NCBI GenBank assembly: GCA_943330745.2
Contig: CALQIX020000001.1
Coordinates: 1 to 64,000 of the forward strand
DNA: 64,000 nt
Direction: 5' to 3'
Source: Lishizhenia tianjinensis
GTDB taxonomy: Bacteria; Bacteroidota; Bacteroidia; Flavobacteriales_D; Crocinitomicaceae
Part shown: piece after piece, positions 1 through 7,949 of the stretch
Position numbering within the stretch: position 1 is the stretch's first letter
How the letters are laid out: each line of letters opens with the position of its first letter
Made by a program: the position numbers and the translations under genes
Notes under the pieces: model-generated
What the model was told of the DNA's origin: nothing
What the model saw: the letters and a program-made list of their open reading frames with translations, nothing else
The model's database searches: none

Positions 1-950
1 AACTCAGCTATTGCTTTAATATGATCTGGTGTTGTGCCACAACAACCACCGATTATATTTATCAATCCTTCATCTAAAAAATCTTTGATTTGTATAGCCA
101 TCATTTCAGGTGATTCATCGTATTTACCGAATTCGTTTGGCAAACCAGCATTGGGATGAGCGCTAACTGCAAAAGGTGATTTTTCATTTAATATTTGAAG
201 ATATGGACGCATCAAACTGGCACCTAAGGCACAATTCAATCCAATACTTAGCAAGGGCATATGAGACAATGAGATTAAAAATGCTTCGGTTGTTTGACCA
301 GTCAATGTTCTTCCACTTTGATCCGTAATAGTTCCGGAAACCATTATTGGGATTTTAACTCCTCTTTCATCAAACGCAACGTCAATTGCAAATAATGCTG
401 CTTTAGCATTCAAAGTATCAAAAATGGTTTCAACTAACAATACATCAACTCCTCCATCCATAAGGGCATTTACTTGATCCTTATACGCATCAACTAATTG
501 ATCAAATGAAATTGCGCGATAACCTGGGTCATTTACATCTGGTGAAATCGAGGCTGTTCTGTTTGTTGGACCAATCGATCCTGCCACAAAACGCGGTTTA
601 TCAGTAAACTCTTCGGCAACTTCCTTGGCTATTTTAGCGCTTTCAAAATTGATTTTATAAACGGCATCCTCCAAACTATAATCTGCCTGTGCGATCCATG
701 TCCCCGAAAATGTATTCGTTTCAACAATATCTGCTCCCGCTTGAAAATACTGACGATGAATGTCTTTGATGATTTCTGGTCGAGTAATGGAAAGTAAATC
801 GTTATTCCCTTTTAAAGACTTCGAATGATTTTCAAAAGCACCCTCCCGAAAGTCAAATTCTTCCAGTTTATGACGTTGAATCATTGTGCCCATGGCACCA
901 TCCAAAATAAGAATACGTTTTTCTAAGGCTAATTCGATAGCTGTTTTCAT
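1..950 (-). CDS. metH: Methionine synthase, homocysteine S-methyltransferase part (partial)
   Basis: The reading frame starts at ATG 950-948 and runs off the left edge after about 316 residues, so only the N-terminal part is visible. The start of the protein contains [10 protein letters not shown], followed by ETNTFSGT and [13 protein letters not shown], all typical of the homocysteine-binding barrel of cobalamin-dependent methionine synthase. GLNCALGA and the zinc-ligand motif [10 protein letters not shown] (about residues 300-309) supply the expected cysteines. The barrel transfers a methyl group to homocysteine to make methionine. Whether the gene is full-length metH or a split form carrying only this domain cannot be judged here. 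It lies directly downstream of a SAM-I riboswitch, which fits end-product control. Confidence 0.93.
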   Translation of the reverse strand, partial: MKTAIELALEKRILILDGAMGTMIQRHKLEEFDFREGAFENHSKSLKGNNDLLSITRPEIIKDIHRQYFQAGADIVETNTFSGTWIAQADYSLEDAVYKINFESAKIAKEVAEEFTDKPRFVAGSIGPTNRTASISPDVNDPGYRAISFDQLVDAYKDQVNALMDGGVDVLLVETIFDTLNAKAALFAIDVAFDERGVKIPIMVSGTITDQSGRTLTGQTTEAFLISLSHMPLLSIGLNCALGASLMRPYLQILNEKSPFAVSAHPNAGLPNEFGKYDESPEMMAIQIKDFLDEGLINIIGGCCGTTPDHIKAIAE

Positions 951-997
951 TTTAAAAATTTTGCACTTAGAAGCAAGAGGAAACAGCGAACTGTCAA

Positions 998-1100
998 CTT
1001 ATCTCTTCCCAAATCAATGGGAAAGGAATTGGCACCTTTTCATTTATTAGCTAGGTTGCCAAGGTTTCATAGGGCCTATCCCTCCACCTTTCTTCATAAG
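998..1100 (-). promoter_or_regulatory. SAM-I (S-box) riboswitch controlling metH
   Basis: On the minus strand the RNA begins CTTATGAAGAAAGG and continues GGAGGGATAGGCCC, ATGAAACCTTGGCAACC and AAGGTGCCAATTCC, ending GATAAG. CTTAT (1100-1096) and ATAAG (1002-998) close helix P1. The GAGGGAnnGGCCCnnTGAAnCC and GGCAACC core and the later GGTGCCAATTCC segment match the S-box consensus. It lies 47 nt upstream of the methionine synthase start. No clear terminator hairpin is seen between aptamer and gene, so control may be at translation initiation; that part is inference. Confidence 0.95.
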
Positions 1101-1122
1101 TATATGTTAATGAACTTGAATG

Positions 1123-1152
1123 CAAAGATAATGAGAAATATTTTTATTCAAA
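1123..1152 (-). promoter_or_regulatory. Promoter of the SAM riboswitch-metH transcript
   Basis: On the minus strand a TTTG (1152-1149) is followed after 18 nt by TATCTTTG (1130-1123), matching the Bacteroidota -33/-7 pattern TTTG-N18-20-TAnnTTTG. Transcription would begin about 15-20 nt before the riboswitch P1 helix. Confidence 0.6.
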
Positions 1153-1231
1153 GCTATTTCACATATTTCTGGCCTCAAAAGTAATAAAGCATATTTATTT
1201 TGCATTAAGTACTTTTTACTAACTTTATACA

Positions 1232-1330
1232 ATGAAACTATTTGGCCTCATACAAAAATATTTCCCTGATGTATGGCAATATTTAGTGATTATCTTCATA
1301 TTCATAATTGCTGCATTTCTAATTTTATAA
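1232..1330 (+). CDS. Possible 32-residue single-pass membrane peptide
   Basis: A short open frame, ATG 1232 to TAA 1330, encodes a peptide that starts MKLFGLIQKYFPDVWQY and continues with an uninterrupted hydrophobic stretch of Leu/Val/Ile/Phe/Ala ending in ILIL. This is the profile of a small one-helix membrane protein. A TAACTTTA element (1220-1227), one base off the Bacteroidota -7 consensus, ends 4 nt before the ATG, the same spacing seen at several other genes here. It sits alone between metH and an exported protein. Many such ORFs are chance; conservation has not been tested. Confidence 0.35.
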   Translation: MKLFGLIQKYFPDVWQYLVIIFIFIIAAFLIL

Positions 1331-1342
1331 ATAGACTTTATC

Positions 1343-3682
1343 ATGAAAACAACCTATTTATTATTCGTTTTCACTTTGGTTCTTTACACCTGTAATGCAC
1401 AATTGAACGTAGACTCATTGTCGCACATTGATTATCAACAACTCCATGGAGCGAACCTCAATGATGTTTGGGGTTATGTGGATGAACTAGGGAATGAATA
1501 CGCAATTGTTGGCACTTCAAAAGGGACATCCATCGTAAACGTTACAAATCCTAATAGTCCAGTGGAAGTTTATTGGCTTCCTGGCTCTGAATCTATTTGG
1601 CGAGACCCCTGTGTTTATGGGAATTACGCCTATGTTACAACAGAAGCTGAGGACGGATTACAAATCATAGATTTATCTCCACTACCTCAGTCTACAAATC
1701 TAAACTCAACATTGTATACTGGTCCAATTGGATCTAGCTGGCAATCTGCTCATACCTGCTTTGTTGATGAAAATGGATTTGCCTATATTTTCGGTGCTAA
1801 TCGCGGAAATGGTGGAACAATTATCCTAGATGTAAATACCAATCCCATGAATCCAATTGAAGTGGGTGAATTTGATACTTGGTATATTCATGATGGATTT
1901 GTGCGCAATGACACCTTGTATGCTGCGCACATTTACGATGGATTTTATAGTTTAATTGATGTGACGTCAAAGGCAAATCCAGTTTTATTGGGGACCCAGA
2001 CCACACCAAGTAGTTTCACTCACAATATTTGGCCTTCAGCTAATGGTCAATTTGTTTTTACAACTGATGAAGTTTCAGGCGCATTTATTACTGTTTACGA
2101 CATTTCAAATCCTTCCAACATGATTGAAGTCGATCGAACACAACATTCTCCTGGGGCCGGAGTTATTCCCCATAATACGCATGTCATGGGAGATTATTTA
2201 ATCACGAGTTATTATTCGGATGGCATTGTGATACATGATATTACGCATCCAAATAATATTATCAAGGTAGGACAATATGACACCTATCCTGGTCAAACAA
2301 TCGGATTTGATGGGTGCTGGGGTGTTTATCCTTTTTTACCTTCAGGGACAATTCTTGCCGCCGACATTACAAAAGGACTTTTTATTTTGGGACCAACTTA
2401 TGAAAAAGCTTCGTATTTGGAAGGTACGGTTACCGACGTTAACACGAATTTACCCTTAGGCAATGTAAAAGTTCAACTGGTTGGAAACGATCAAATTGAA
2501 AATACGACGATAAATGGATTTTATGCTACAGGAATCTTAGGAACAGGAATGTATACCGTAACATTCAATAAAGTTGGGTATTATCCAAAAACAGAAATTA
2601 TTGATTTATTTCAAGGTACTGTAATTAATCTACAAACTCAATTAATCCCCATCCCTCCTTACAATCTTAATATACAAGTAGTTGAATCTGGCACATTGAT
2701 ACCTATTCCAAACGCTCAGATTAAATTAATTCATCCAGAAATTGAACACCTTGGCACAACAAACGCACTCGGTCAAGAAGCTTTAACTTTGTATTATCAA
2801 GATGGACAATCCTATCAGATAATGGTTGGAAAATGGGGTTTTATTACCTCTTGCATTGATTCTTTGATAACGGAAAATACAATTTCGTTAACAGTTGAAT
2901 TAGACAAAGGATTTTTTGATGATTTTGAATTTGATTTTGGATGGATCGAGTCCGGTGATGCTGAAACGGGAAAATGGGAACGGGGAATTCCAAATCCAAC
3001 AAATAATACGATGATTGGTGAAGATGCGCCATATGATTGTGGGAAAATCGGTTATGTTACTGGAAACGACCCCAACTTAAATCCCACTCATGATGATGTT
3101 CATAACGGTTATACAAAACTTACTTCTCCCCAAATGGATTTAACGGGATTAAGTAATCCACACATAAACTTTTCCAGTGCATTTTATTGTTTTTATGGAC
3201 CCGGTATTGTTGATGACACACTGAAAATAATTCTTTCAAATGGCACAGACCAAGTTGTTATTGATCAAATTGGAGGCCCACAAGATGAACTAATGTCCTA
3301 TTTATACAAAAGTATTCCAATTTCAGGATTAATTCCGATTAATTCAACCATGCAACTATCTGTATATATTTCAGATTTTACTCCTGATAATAATGTAACG
3401 GAAGCTGCATTTGACCATTTTAGTGTAACCGATTTTAGCACGAATGAATTACCTGAAATTGATTCCAAATCGTATAGAATTTATCCAAATCCGAGTAGTG
3501 AATATTTCATAATCGAAGGAATTACGTCAGAAGTAAATTTCCAATTATTTACAGCAGAAGGAACAATGTTATTGGATAGTTACCTCAGTGAAAAAAAAAA
3601 TCGATTGGATATATCCACCTTTCCGAAAGGACTTTATGTTATGGCTATTGGAAATCAAATCCTGAAGGTTATGAAATATTAA
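1343..3682 (+). CDS. Exported choice-of-anchor-B/LVIVD-repeat protein with T9SS sorting domain
   Basis: The 779-residue protein has an N-terminal signal peptide (residues 1-19, ending CNAQ). Residues about 40-355 carry a series of LVIVD-like blades, such as SIVNVTNPNSPVEV, SLIDVTSKANPVLLG, TVYDISNPSN and VIHDITHPNN; this arrangement is known from choice-of-anchor B proteins. Two carboxypeptidase-regulatory-like beta domains follow (about 355-435 and 440-515), the first opening with LEGTVTDVNTNLPLG. A jelly-roll-like segment beginning FDFGWIESGDAETGKWERG comes next. The last 70 residues, with YRIYPNPSSEYFIIEG and a short basic tail, form a type A T9SS sorting domain. The protein is probably secreted or attached to the cell surface; its ligand is unknown. 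Confidence 0.85.
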   Translation: MKTTYLLFVFTLVLYTCNAQLNVDSLSHIDYQQLHGANLNDVWGYVDELGNEYAIVGTSKGTSIVNVTNPNSPVEVYWLPGSESIWRDPCVYGNYAYVTTEAEDGLQIIDLSPLPQSTNLNSTLYTGPIGSSWQSAHTCFVDENGFAYIFGANRGNGGTIILDVNTNPMNPIEVGEFDTWYIHDGFVRNDTLYAAHIYDGFYSLIDVTSKANPVLLGTQTTPSSFTHNIWPSANGQFVFTTDEVSGAFITVYDISNPSNMIEVDRTQHSPGAGVIPHNTHVMGDYLITSYYSDGIVIHDITHPNNIIKVGQYDTYPGQTIGFDGCWGVYPFLPSGTILAADITKGLFILGPTYEKASYLEGTVTDVNTNLPLGNVKVQLVGNDQIENTTINGFYATGILGTGMYTVTFNKVGYYPKTEIIDLFQGTVINLQTQLIPIPPYNLNIQVVESGTLIPIPNAQIKLIHPEIEHLGTTNALGQEALTLYYQDGQSYQIMVGKWGFITSCIDSLITENTISLTVELDKGFFDDFEFDFGWIESGDAETGKWERGIPNPTNNTMIGEDAPYDCGKIGYVTGNDPNLNPTHDDVHNGYTKLTSPQMDLTGLSNPHINFSSAFYCFYGPGIVDDTLKIILSNGTDQVVIDQIGGPQDELMSYLYKSIPISGLIPINSTMQLSVYISDFTPDNNVTEAAFDHFSVTDFSTNELPEIDSKSYRIYPNPSSEYFIIEGITSEVNFQLFTAEGTMLLDSYLSEKKNRLDISTFPKGLYVMAIGNQILKVMKY

Positions 3683-3730
3683 TTGTGGAAGAAACTCAAA
3701 AATTTACAACCTTCAATTCCTAAAACAGTT

Positions 3731-3738
3731 TAACTTTG
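3731..3738 (+). promoter_or_regulatory. Promoter -7 element before the GT2 gene
   Basis: TAACTTTG is an exact TAnnTTTG -7 element 18 nt before ATG 3757. It also decides the start: a TTG at 3736 is in frame but lies inside this element, so the ATG at 3757 is the better start. No clear -33 box is seen. Confidence 0.5.
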
Positions 3739-3756
3739 GTTTCACAAAACGCTAAT

Positions 3757-4704
3757 ATGTCCTATAATTTATCCTTGGTAATACCATTATTCAACGAAGA
3801 CGAATCCCTACCCGAATTATATCATTGGATTAAAAAGGTTGTAGATAGCAATCAAATAACCTGTGAAATTATATTTATTGACGATGGAAGCAAGGATAAA
3901 TCTTGGTCAATAATCGAAAATTTAGCAGCCAACGACCCGTGTGTTAAAGGAATCAAGTTTCAACGAAATTATGGTAAATCACCGGCGCTTCAAGTTGGAT
4001 TTGAAAAGGCTCAAGGAGATGTTGTCATAACAATGGATGCAGATTTACAGGACTCACCAGACGAAATTCCAGAGTTGGTAAGAATGATTAATCAAGATGA
4101 CTTTGATGTTGTTTCTGGCTGGAAGAAAAAAAGACACGACCCATTAACAAAAACAATCCCAACCAAATTATACAATTGGGCTGCTAGACGAATAACTGGC
4201 ATTTATTTACATGATTTCAATTGCGGATTAAAAGCCTATAAGTTGTCCGTAGTCAAAAGCATTGAATTGTATGGTGACATGCATCGCTACATTCCCGCTC
4301 TAGCAAAATATGCAGGGTTTCATAAAATTGGTGAAAAAGTCGTACAACACCAGGCACGTAAGTTTGGTGTAACAAAATTTGGACTGAATCGATTTCTCAA
4401 TGGCCCCCTTGATTTAATGACGGTTGCCTTTATGGGGAAATTTGGTAAAAAGCCAATGCATTTTTTTGGTGCTCTGGGTACATTAATGTTTGTCATTGGA
4501 TTTGGGCTTGCTTTTTATCTAGGAATAGACAAGCTTTTCATCCACAAGACCGGGAAATTACTAGCCGAAAGAACAGAATTTTTTCTTGCTTTAATATCAA
4601 TGGTTATGGGAGTTCAATTTTTCTTAGCCGGATTTATTGCTGAATTAATAGGAAGGAACTCAAGCACAAGAAATCACTATTTGGTAGAAAAAGAATTAAA
4701 ATGA
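3757..4704 (+). CDS. Membrane glycosyltransferase family 2 (DPM1/GtrB-like)
   Basis: The 315-residue protein has a GT-A catalytic domain (about 1-230) with SLVIPLFNEDESLPEL at the N-terminus, FIDDGSKDKSW, and the metal/nucleotide-sugar motif TMDADLQDSPDEIPEL. Two C-terminal membrane helices follow (about 238-262 and 272-298). This layout is that of polyprenyl-phosphate glycosyltransferases, which load a sugar onto a lipid carrier at the inner face of the cytoplasmic membrane. The following phosphatase gene overlaps the stop codon by 4 nt, so the two are co-transcribed. The sugar donor cannot be read from sequence. Confidence 0.88.
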   Translation: MSYNLSLVIPLFNEDESLPELYHWIKKVVDSNQITCEIIFIDDGSKDKSWSIIENLAANDPCVKGIKFQRNYGKSPALQVGFEKAQGDVVITMDADLQDSPDEIPELVRMINQDDFDVVSGWKKKRHDPLTKTIPTKLYNWAARRITGIYLHDFNCGLKAYKLSVVKSIELYGDMHRYIPALAKYAGFHKIGEKVVQHQARKFGVTKFGLNRFLNGPLDLMTVAFMGKFGKKPMHFFGALGTLMFVIGFGLAFYLGIDKLFIHKTGKLLAERTEFFLALISMVMGVQFFLAGFIAELIGRNSSTRNHYLVEKELK

Positions 4705-5243
4705 TCAAAGAGTGGAATATTGATTCTTCTTGGTGCTTATTCTTAGATAGAGACGGGGTAATCAATGAAAGAATATGGAATGGATATGTATTAAACTATG
4801 AACAGTTCGTATTCAAAGCTAACTCTCTGAAAGCATTAAAGTTTCTAACTCATTATTTTTCACATACAATCATTGTTACGAATCAGCAATGTGTATCGAA
4901 AAATTTAATCACGATTAAAGAACTGGATGAGATTCACGATCAAATGCTAACGGAAATAACTGAACATGGCGGGAAAATCAATTCTATTTTTGCTGCCACA
5001 GAAGAAAAAGGAGAAATTCCATACCGTCGAAAACCTAACAAAAAAATGGGAATAGAAGCCCAAAATCAATTTCCGAACATTGATTTCACTAAATCGATTA
5101 TGGTTGGTGACACAGATTCCGATATCGAATTTGGCAAGAACCTTGGTATGAAAACAATTCTTATTAAATCAGATGAAAAAAATACTATTCAGGCAGATTT
5201 TAACATAAGTAACTTAATTGAACTAATTGATTTTATTAACTAA
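4701..5243 (+). CDS. HAD-IIIA phosphatase (GmhB-like histidinol/heptose phosphatase family)
   Basis: The 180-residue protein opens with LFLDRDGVINER, the DxDG nucleophile motif of HAD phosphatases. It has TNQ (motif II region) at about residue 57 and ends with a motif IV region MVGDTDSDIEFGKNLGMK. Size and motifs fit the HAD-IIIA family, which includes D-glycero-D-manno-heptose-1,7-bisphosphatase and histidinol phosphatase. The zinc-loop cysteines of classical GmhB are not evident, so the substrate is uncertain. Its start codon overlaps the glycosyltransferase stop (ATGA), suggesting a role in sugar activation or envelope glycan synthesis. Confidence 0.8.
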   Translation: MIKEWNIDSSWCLFLDRDGVINERIWNGYVLNYEQFVFKANSLKALKFLTHYFSHTIIVTNQQCVSKNLITIKELDEIHDQMLTEITEHGGKINSIFAATEEKGEIPYRRKPNKKMGIEAQNQFPNIDFTKSIMVGDTDSDIEFGKNLGMKTILIKSDEKNTIQADFNISNLIELIDFIN

Positions 5244-5256
5244 TAACTCTAAATAT

Positions 5257-6021
5257 ATGAAACTAAGCCATTTTTTTCTTTTCATGTCCTTACTATTTTC
5301 AACTATTTCATTTAGTCAAACGCTAAATCAAGTAGATAAGCAGGGAAAAAAACAAGGTATTTGGAAAAAGTATTATGAAAAAAGTGGCCGATTACTTTAT
5401 GAAGGGACATTTAAAGACGATAAGCCTTCTGGCGTTTTTCGATTTTATTATGAAGATGGAAGTAAAAAAGCGCTAGTTGACCATAATCTTTTATCTGGAA
5501 GGTCATTAGCTAATTATTTTCATCCCAATGGTCAACTCATGAGTGGCGGTATCTTCAGAAATCAATTGAAGGATTCAACGTGGGTAACTTTTACTGAAGG
5601 TGGGCTGGTTAGTGAAATAAGTAATTTCCAAAACAATGAACTTCATGGGCCAAGAACCACTTTTTATATTTCTGGTTTAGAAAATGCGACAGGAAGAATT
5701 CCTTACATCAAATCCAACTACAAAAATGGGAAATTAGACGGTGAGTATACTGAATTGTTTATGGATGGACGGAAAAAATTATATTGTTTTTATATTGATG
5801 GAAAACTCAATGGACTTTACATTGAATATCATCGCAATGGAAAAAAAAGTAGTTTAACTCGATATAAAAATGGAATAAAACATGGGTACTGCTCTGGGTA
5901 TGATGAAACGGAAAAAGAAATTGCGACAGCTTATTTTTACAAAGGGCGTCTTTTAGTAGGTAAAGAACTTGAAAAACAACTAAACTATTGTAAATCAAAA
6001 GGAATTGATCCGAATAATTAA
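5257..6021 (+). CDS. Exported YwqK/MORN-type repeat protein
   Basis: ATG 5257 is chosen over an upstream in-frame TTG at 5227 because it opens directly with a signal peptide, MKLSHFFLFMSLLFSTISFSQ. The rest of the 254-residue protein is a run of tryptophan/tyrosine-glycine repeats, for example GIWKKYYEKSG, GVFRFYYEDGSKKA, LANYFHPNGQLMSGG and GLYIEYHRNGKKSS. These are the repeats of the family annotated as YwqK-type antitoxin proteins. The annotation name is misleading: in Bacteroidota such proteins are exported and numerous, and no partner toxin is present here. A shorter relative lies at 24055-24537. Confidence 0.8.
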   Translation: MKLSHFFLFMSLLFSTISFSQTLNQVDKQGKKQGIWKKYYEKSGRLLYEGTFKDDKPSGVFRFYYEDGSKKALVDHNLLSGRSLANYFHPNGQLMSGGIFRNQLKDSTWVTFTEGGLVSEISNFQNNELHGPRTTFYISGLENATGRIPYIKSNYKNGKLDGEYTELFMDGRKKLYCFYIDGKLNGLYIEYHRNGKKSSLTRYKNGIKHGYCSGYDETEKEIATAYFYKGRLLVGKELEKQLNYCKSKGIDPNN

Positions 6022-6035
6022 ATTACTTATATTTG
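6005..6035 (+). promoter_or_regulatory. Promoter of lipoprotein gene 6040, predicted leaderless
   Basis: TTG (6005-6007), 20 nt, then TATATTTG (6028-6035) match the Bacteroidota consensus fully. Only TTTT separates the -7 element from ATG 6040, so the transcript should start at or next to the start codon. The -33 box lies inside the end of the preceding coding region. Confidence 0.65.
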
Positions 6036-6039
6036 TTTT

Positions 6040-6732
6040 ATGACGATTCGATTAAAATCATTTTATGCACTCATGCTGTTAAGTTTAATAGTGGTCGCTT
6101 GTTCGAAAAAAATAGACAATACACAAATTCAATTGCATACCGAATATTATGATTTGGCACCTGGAAGATTCATCGAATATGAAGCAACTGAAATAACTCA
6201 CAATTCAAATTCAGCAATACAACACGACACATTAAATTATTTTTTACGGGTTCAATTTGAAGATACTATTTATGATAATCTAGGAAGGCTCAATCGAAAA
6301 TATGTTCGCTATAAAAGATTTTCAATCAATGACAATTGGGTGATTTCAGATGTTTGGATGGCTTTTAAGGACAATAGTAATGTTGAATTGATTGAAGAAA
6401 ATGAACGAATAATCAAGCTTAAGTTCCCAGTTAATTCTTATACTAATTGGAATGCAAATGTTTTCAATAGTTCAAGCTCTTTGGAATGTTTTTATGAGCA
6501 AATTCATTCACCGAAAACTATTAATGGGTTGTTTTTTGATAGCACAGTAACGGTTAATCAAGGTTCGGATCGCAATTTAATTCGTTTCTATAAAAAACAA
6601 GAAGTTTATGCTAAAGGAATTGGATTGGTTTATAAATATTATAAAGATTTAAACATTTCGAATTTTGATACACTTTCAATTACAACCGGTAAAGAATTGT
6701 TTCTGAGACCAATACAGTACGGTATCCAATAA
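6040..6732 (+). CDS. Lipoprotein of unknown function
   Basis: The 230-residue product has a lipoprotein signal sequence, hydrophobic MLLSLIVVAC with Cys 21 as the acylated residue, followed by SKK. The remainder is rich in aromatic and charged residues and looks like a beta-rich periplasmic or outer-membrane-anchored protein; I recognise no named domain. Its own promoter overlaps the end of the preceding gene, and the next gene's ATG follows its stop codon directly, so it is probably transcribed with the downstream glycosyltransferase. Confidence 0.75.
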   Translation: MTIRLKSFYALMLLSLIVVACSKKIDNTQIQLHTEYYDLAPGRFIEYEATEITHNSNSAIQHDTLNYFLRVQFEDTIYDNLGRLNRKYVRYKRFSINDNWVISDVWMAFKDNSNVELIEENERIIKLKFPVNSYTNWNANVFNSSSSLECFYEQIHSPKTINGLFFDSTVTVNQGSDRNLIRFYKKQEVYAKGIGLVYKYYKDLNISNFDTLSITTGKELFLRPIQYGIQ

Positions 6733-7854
6733 ATGAAGCGAATCTCCATTTTCTCGGCCTTTCCTCCGTTCCGTGGTGGCATTTCTCACTTTAGTTCTAG
6801 ACTAACTAAGTCACTAGAAAAAAACCAAAGGGTACAAGCATACACTTTTAAAAAACAATACCCGAATTGGCTTTTTCCTGGAAAATCACAGTATGATTAT
6901 TATCAGAACACCGTTTTTCAAAATCCAGTTAAACGCATCGTAAGTACCTTTTCATTTCCTAGTTATTATGCATTTATTCGCAACATAAATAGAGACAACC
7001 CATCCATTTTTATCACCAATTATTGGATGACTTTTTTTGCTCCAATGATGGGGTTTGTTGCAAGGAAAATCAATACTAATACAAAAAAAATTGCGATAGT
7101 TCATAACTTAATCCCCCATGAAAAACGGTTTTTTGACAAAGCATTTAACGCTTATTTCTTAAAATCATATGATGGTTTTGTAGCGCTGTCTCAACATGTG
7201 TATAACGATATCACTAACTATGTAGAAAAGGAAAAAGTTATTTTACTTCCCCATCCGTCCTATGACCAATTTGGAGCGCGAATAAATAAACTTCAGGCCA
7301 GAAAAGACTTGCAAATCGATGAATCAAAAAACACCTTACTTTTCTTTGGAATTATTCGACATTACAAAGGGCTAGATTTATTAATTGATGCTTTTGGATC
7401 CCTTGATGATTCATATCAACTACTAATTGCTGGTGAAATTTATGGAAAAGATGATCAATTGATTCAAGCAATTCAAAAAAACGTTAATTCAAAACGTATA
7501 TTTTTCCGAAATGAGTTTGTTCCAGACGCTTCTATTCCAATATATTTTTCAGCAGCGGATTATTTAATTCTACCTTATCGATCGGGTACCCAAAGTGGGG
7601 TCGCATCCATTGCGCACACATACAATCTGCCAATAATTGCAACGAATACGGGAGGAATTACCGAAAATCTTTCAATCAACAAGGGAAGAATCATTGAGAG
7701 ACCCGAATCAATCTGCATACAACAAGCCATTGAACTAGCTTTTTCGGAGAGGATGTTACAAACAGAAGTTTCGGAAAAGGAATTATCAACCCTTAATTCT
7801 TGGGATGAATTTGCGGAGTTATTAGTTGATTTTGCGGATGGTATTTCTAAATAA
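6733..7854 (+). CDS. Glycosyltransferase family 4 (group 1)
   Basis: The 373-residue protein has a GT-B layout. The N-terminal Rossmann half starts RISIFSAFPPFRGGISHF. The C-terminal half contains LLFFGIIRHYKGLDLLIDAF (about residues 202-221) and LPYRSGTQSGVASIAH. In that last motif the usual E-x7-E of GT4 enzymes is replaced by a TQSGVA sequence, a variant seen in a known GT4 subgroup. It follows the lipoprotein gene with no spacer. It probably transfers a sugar to a lipid-linked or surface glycan in the cytoplasm; the substrate is unknown. Confidence 0.85.
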   Translation: MKRISIFSAFPPFRGGISHFSSRLTKSLEKNQRVQAYTFKKQYPNWLFPGKSQYDYYQNTVFQNPVKRIVSTFSFPSYYAFIRNINRDNPSIFITNYWMTFFAPMMGFVARKINTNTKKIAIVHNLIPHEKRFFDKAFNAYFLKSYDGFVALSQHVYNDITNYVEKEKVILLPHPSYDQFGARINKLQARKDLQIDESKNTLLFFGIIRHYKGLDLLIDAFGSLDDSYQLLIAGEIYGKDDQLIQAIQKNVNSKRIFFRNEFVPDASIPIYFSAADYLILPYRSGTQSGVASIAHTYNLPIIATNTGGITENLSINKGRIIERPESICIQQAIELAFSERMLQTEVSEKELSTLNSWDEFAELLVDFADGISK

Positions 7855-7886
7855 ACTCATCGATTTTGAATAATTAATTTTTTTTA

Positions 7887-7917
7887 TTGATTTTCACGAT
7901 GCAAAACTCTATATTTG
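7887..7917 (+). promoter_or_regulatory. secDF promoter
   Basis: TTG (7887-7889), 20 nt, TATATTTG (7910-7917) match the Bacteroidota promoter consensus. The start codon of secDF lies 32 nt downstream of the -7 element. Confidence 0.65.
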
Positions 7918-7949
7918 CAGGCTTAATTTGAAACTAACATAACTCTGTC

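Noticed and set aside
5257-6021. Antitoxin of a toxin-antitoxin pair
   Set aside because: Only the family name suggests this; the protein is exported and has no adjacent toxin gene.
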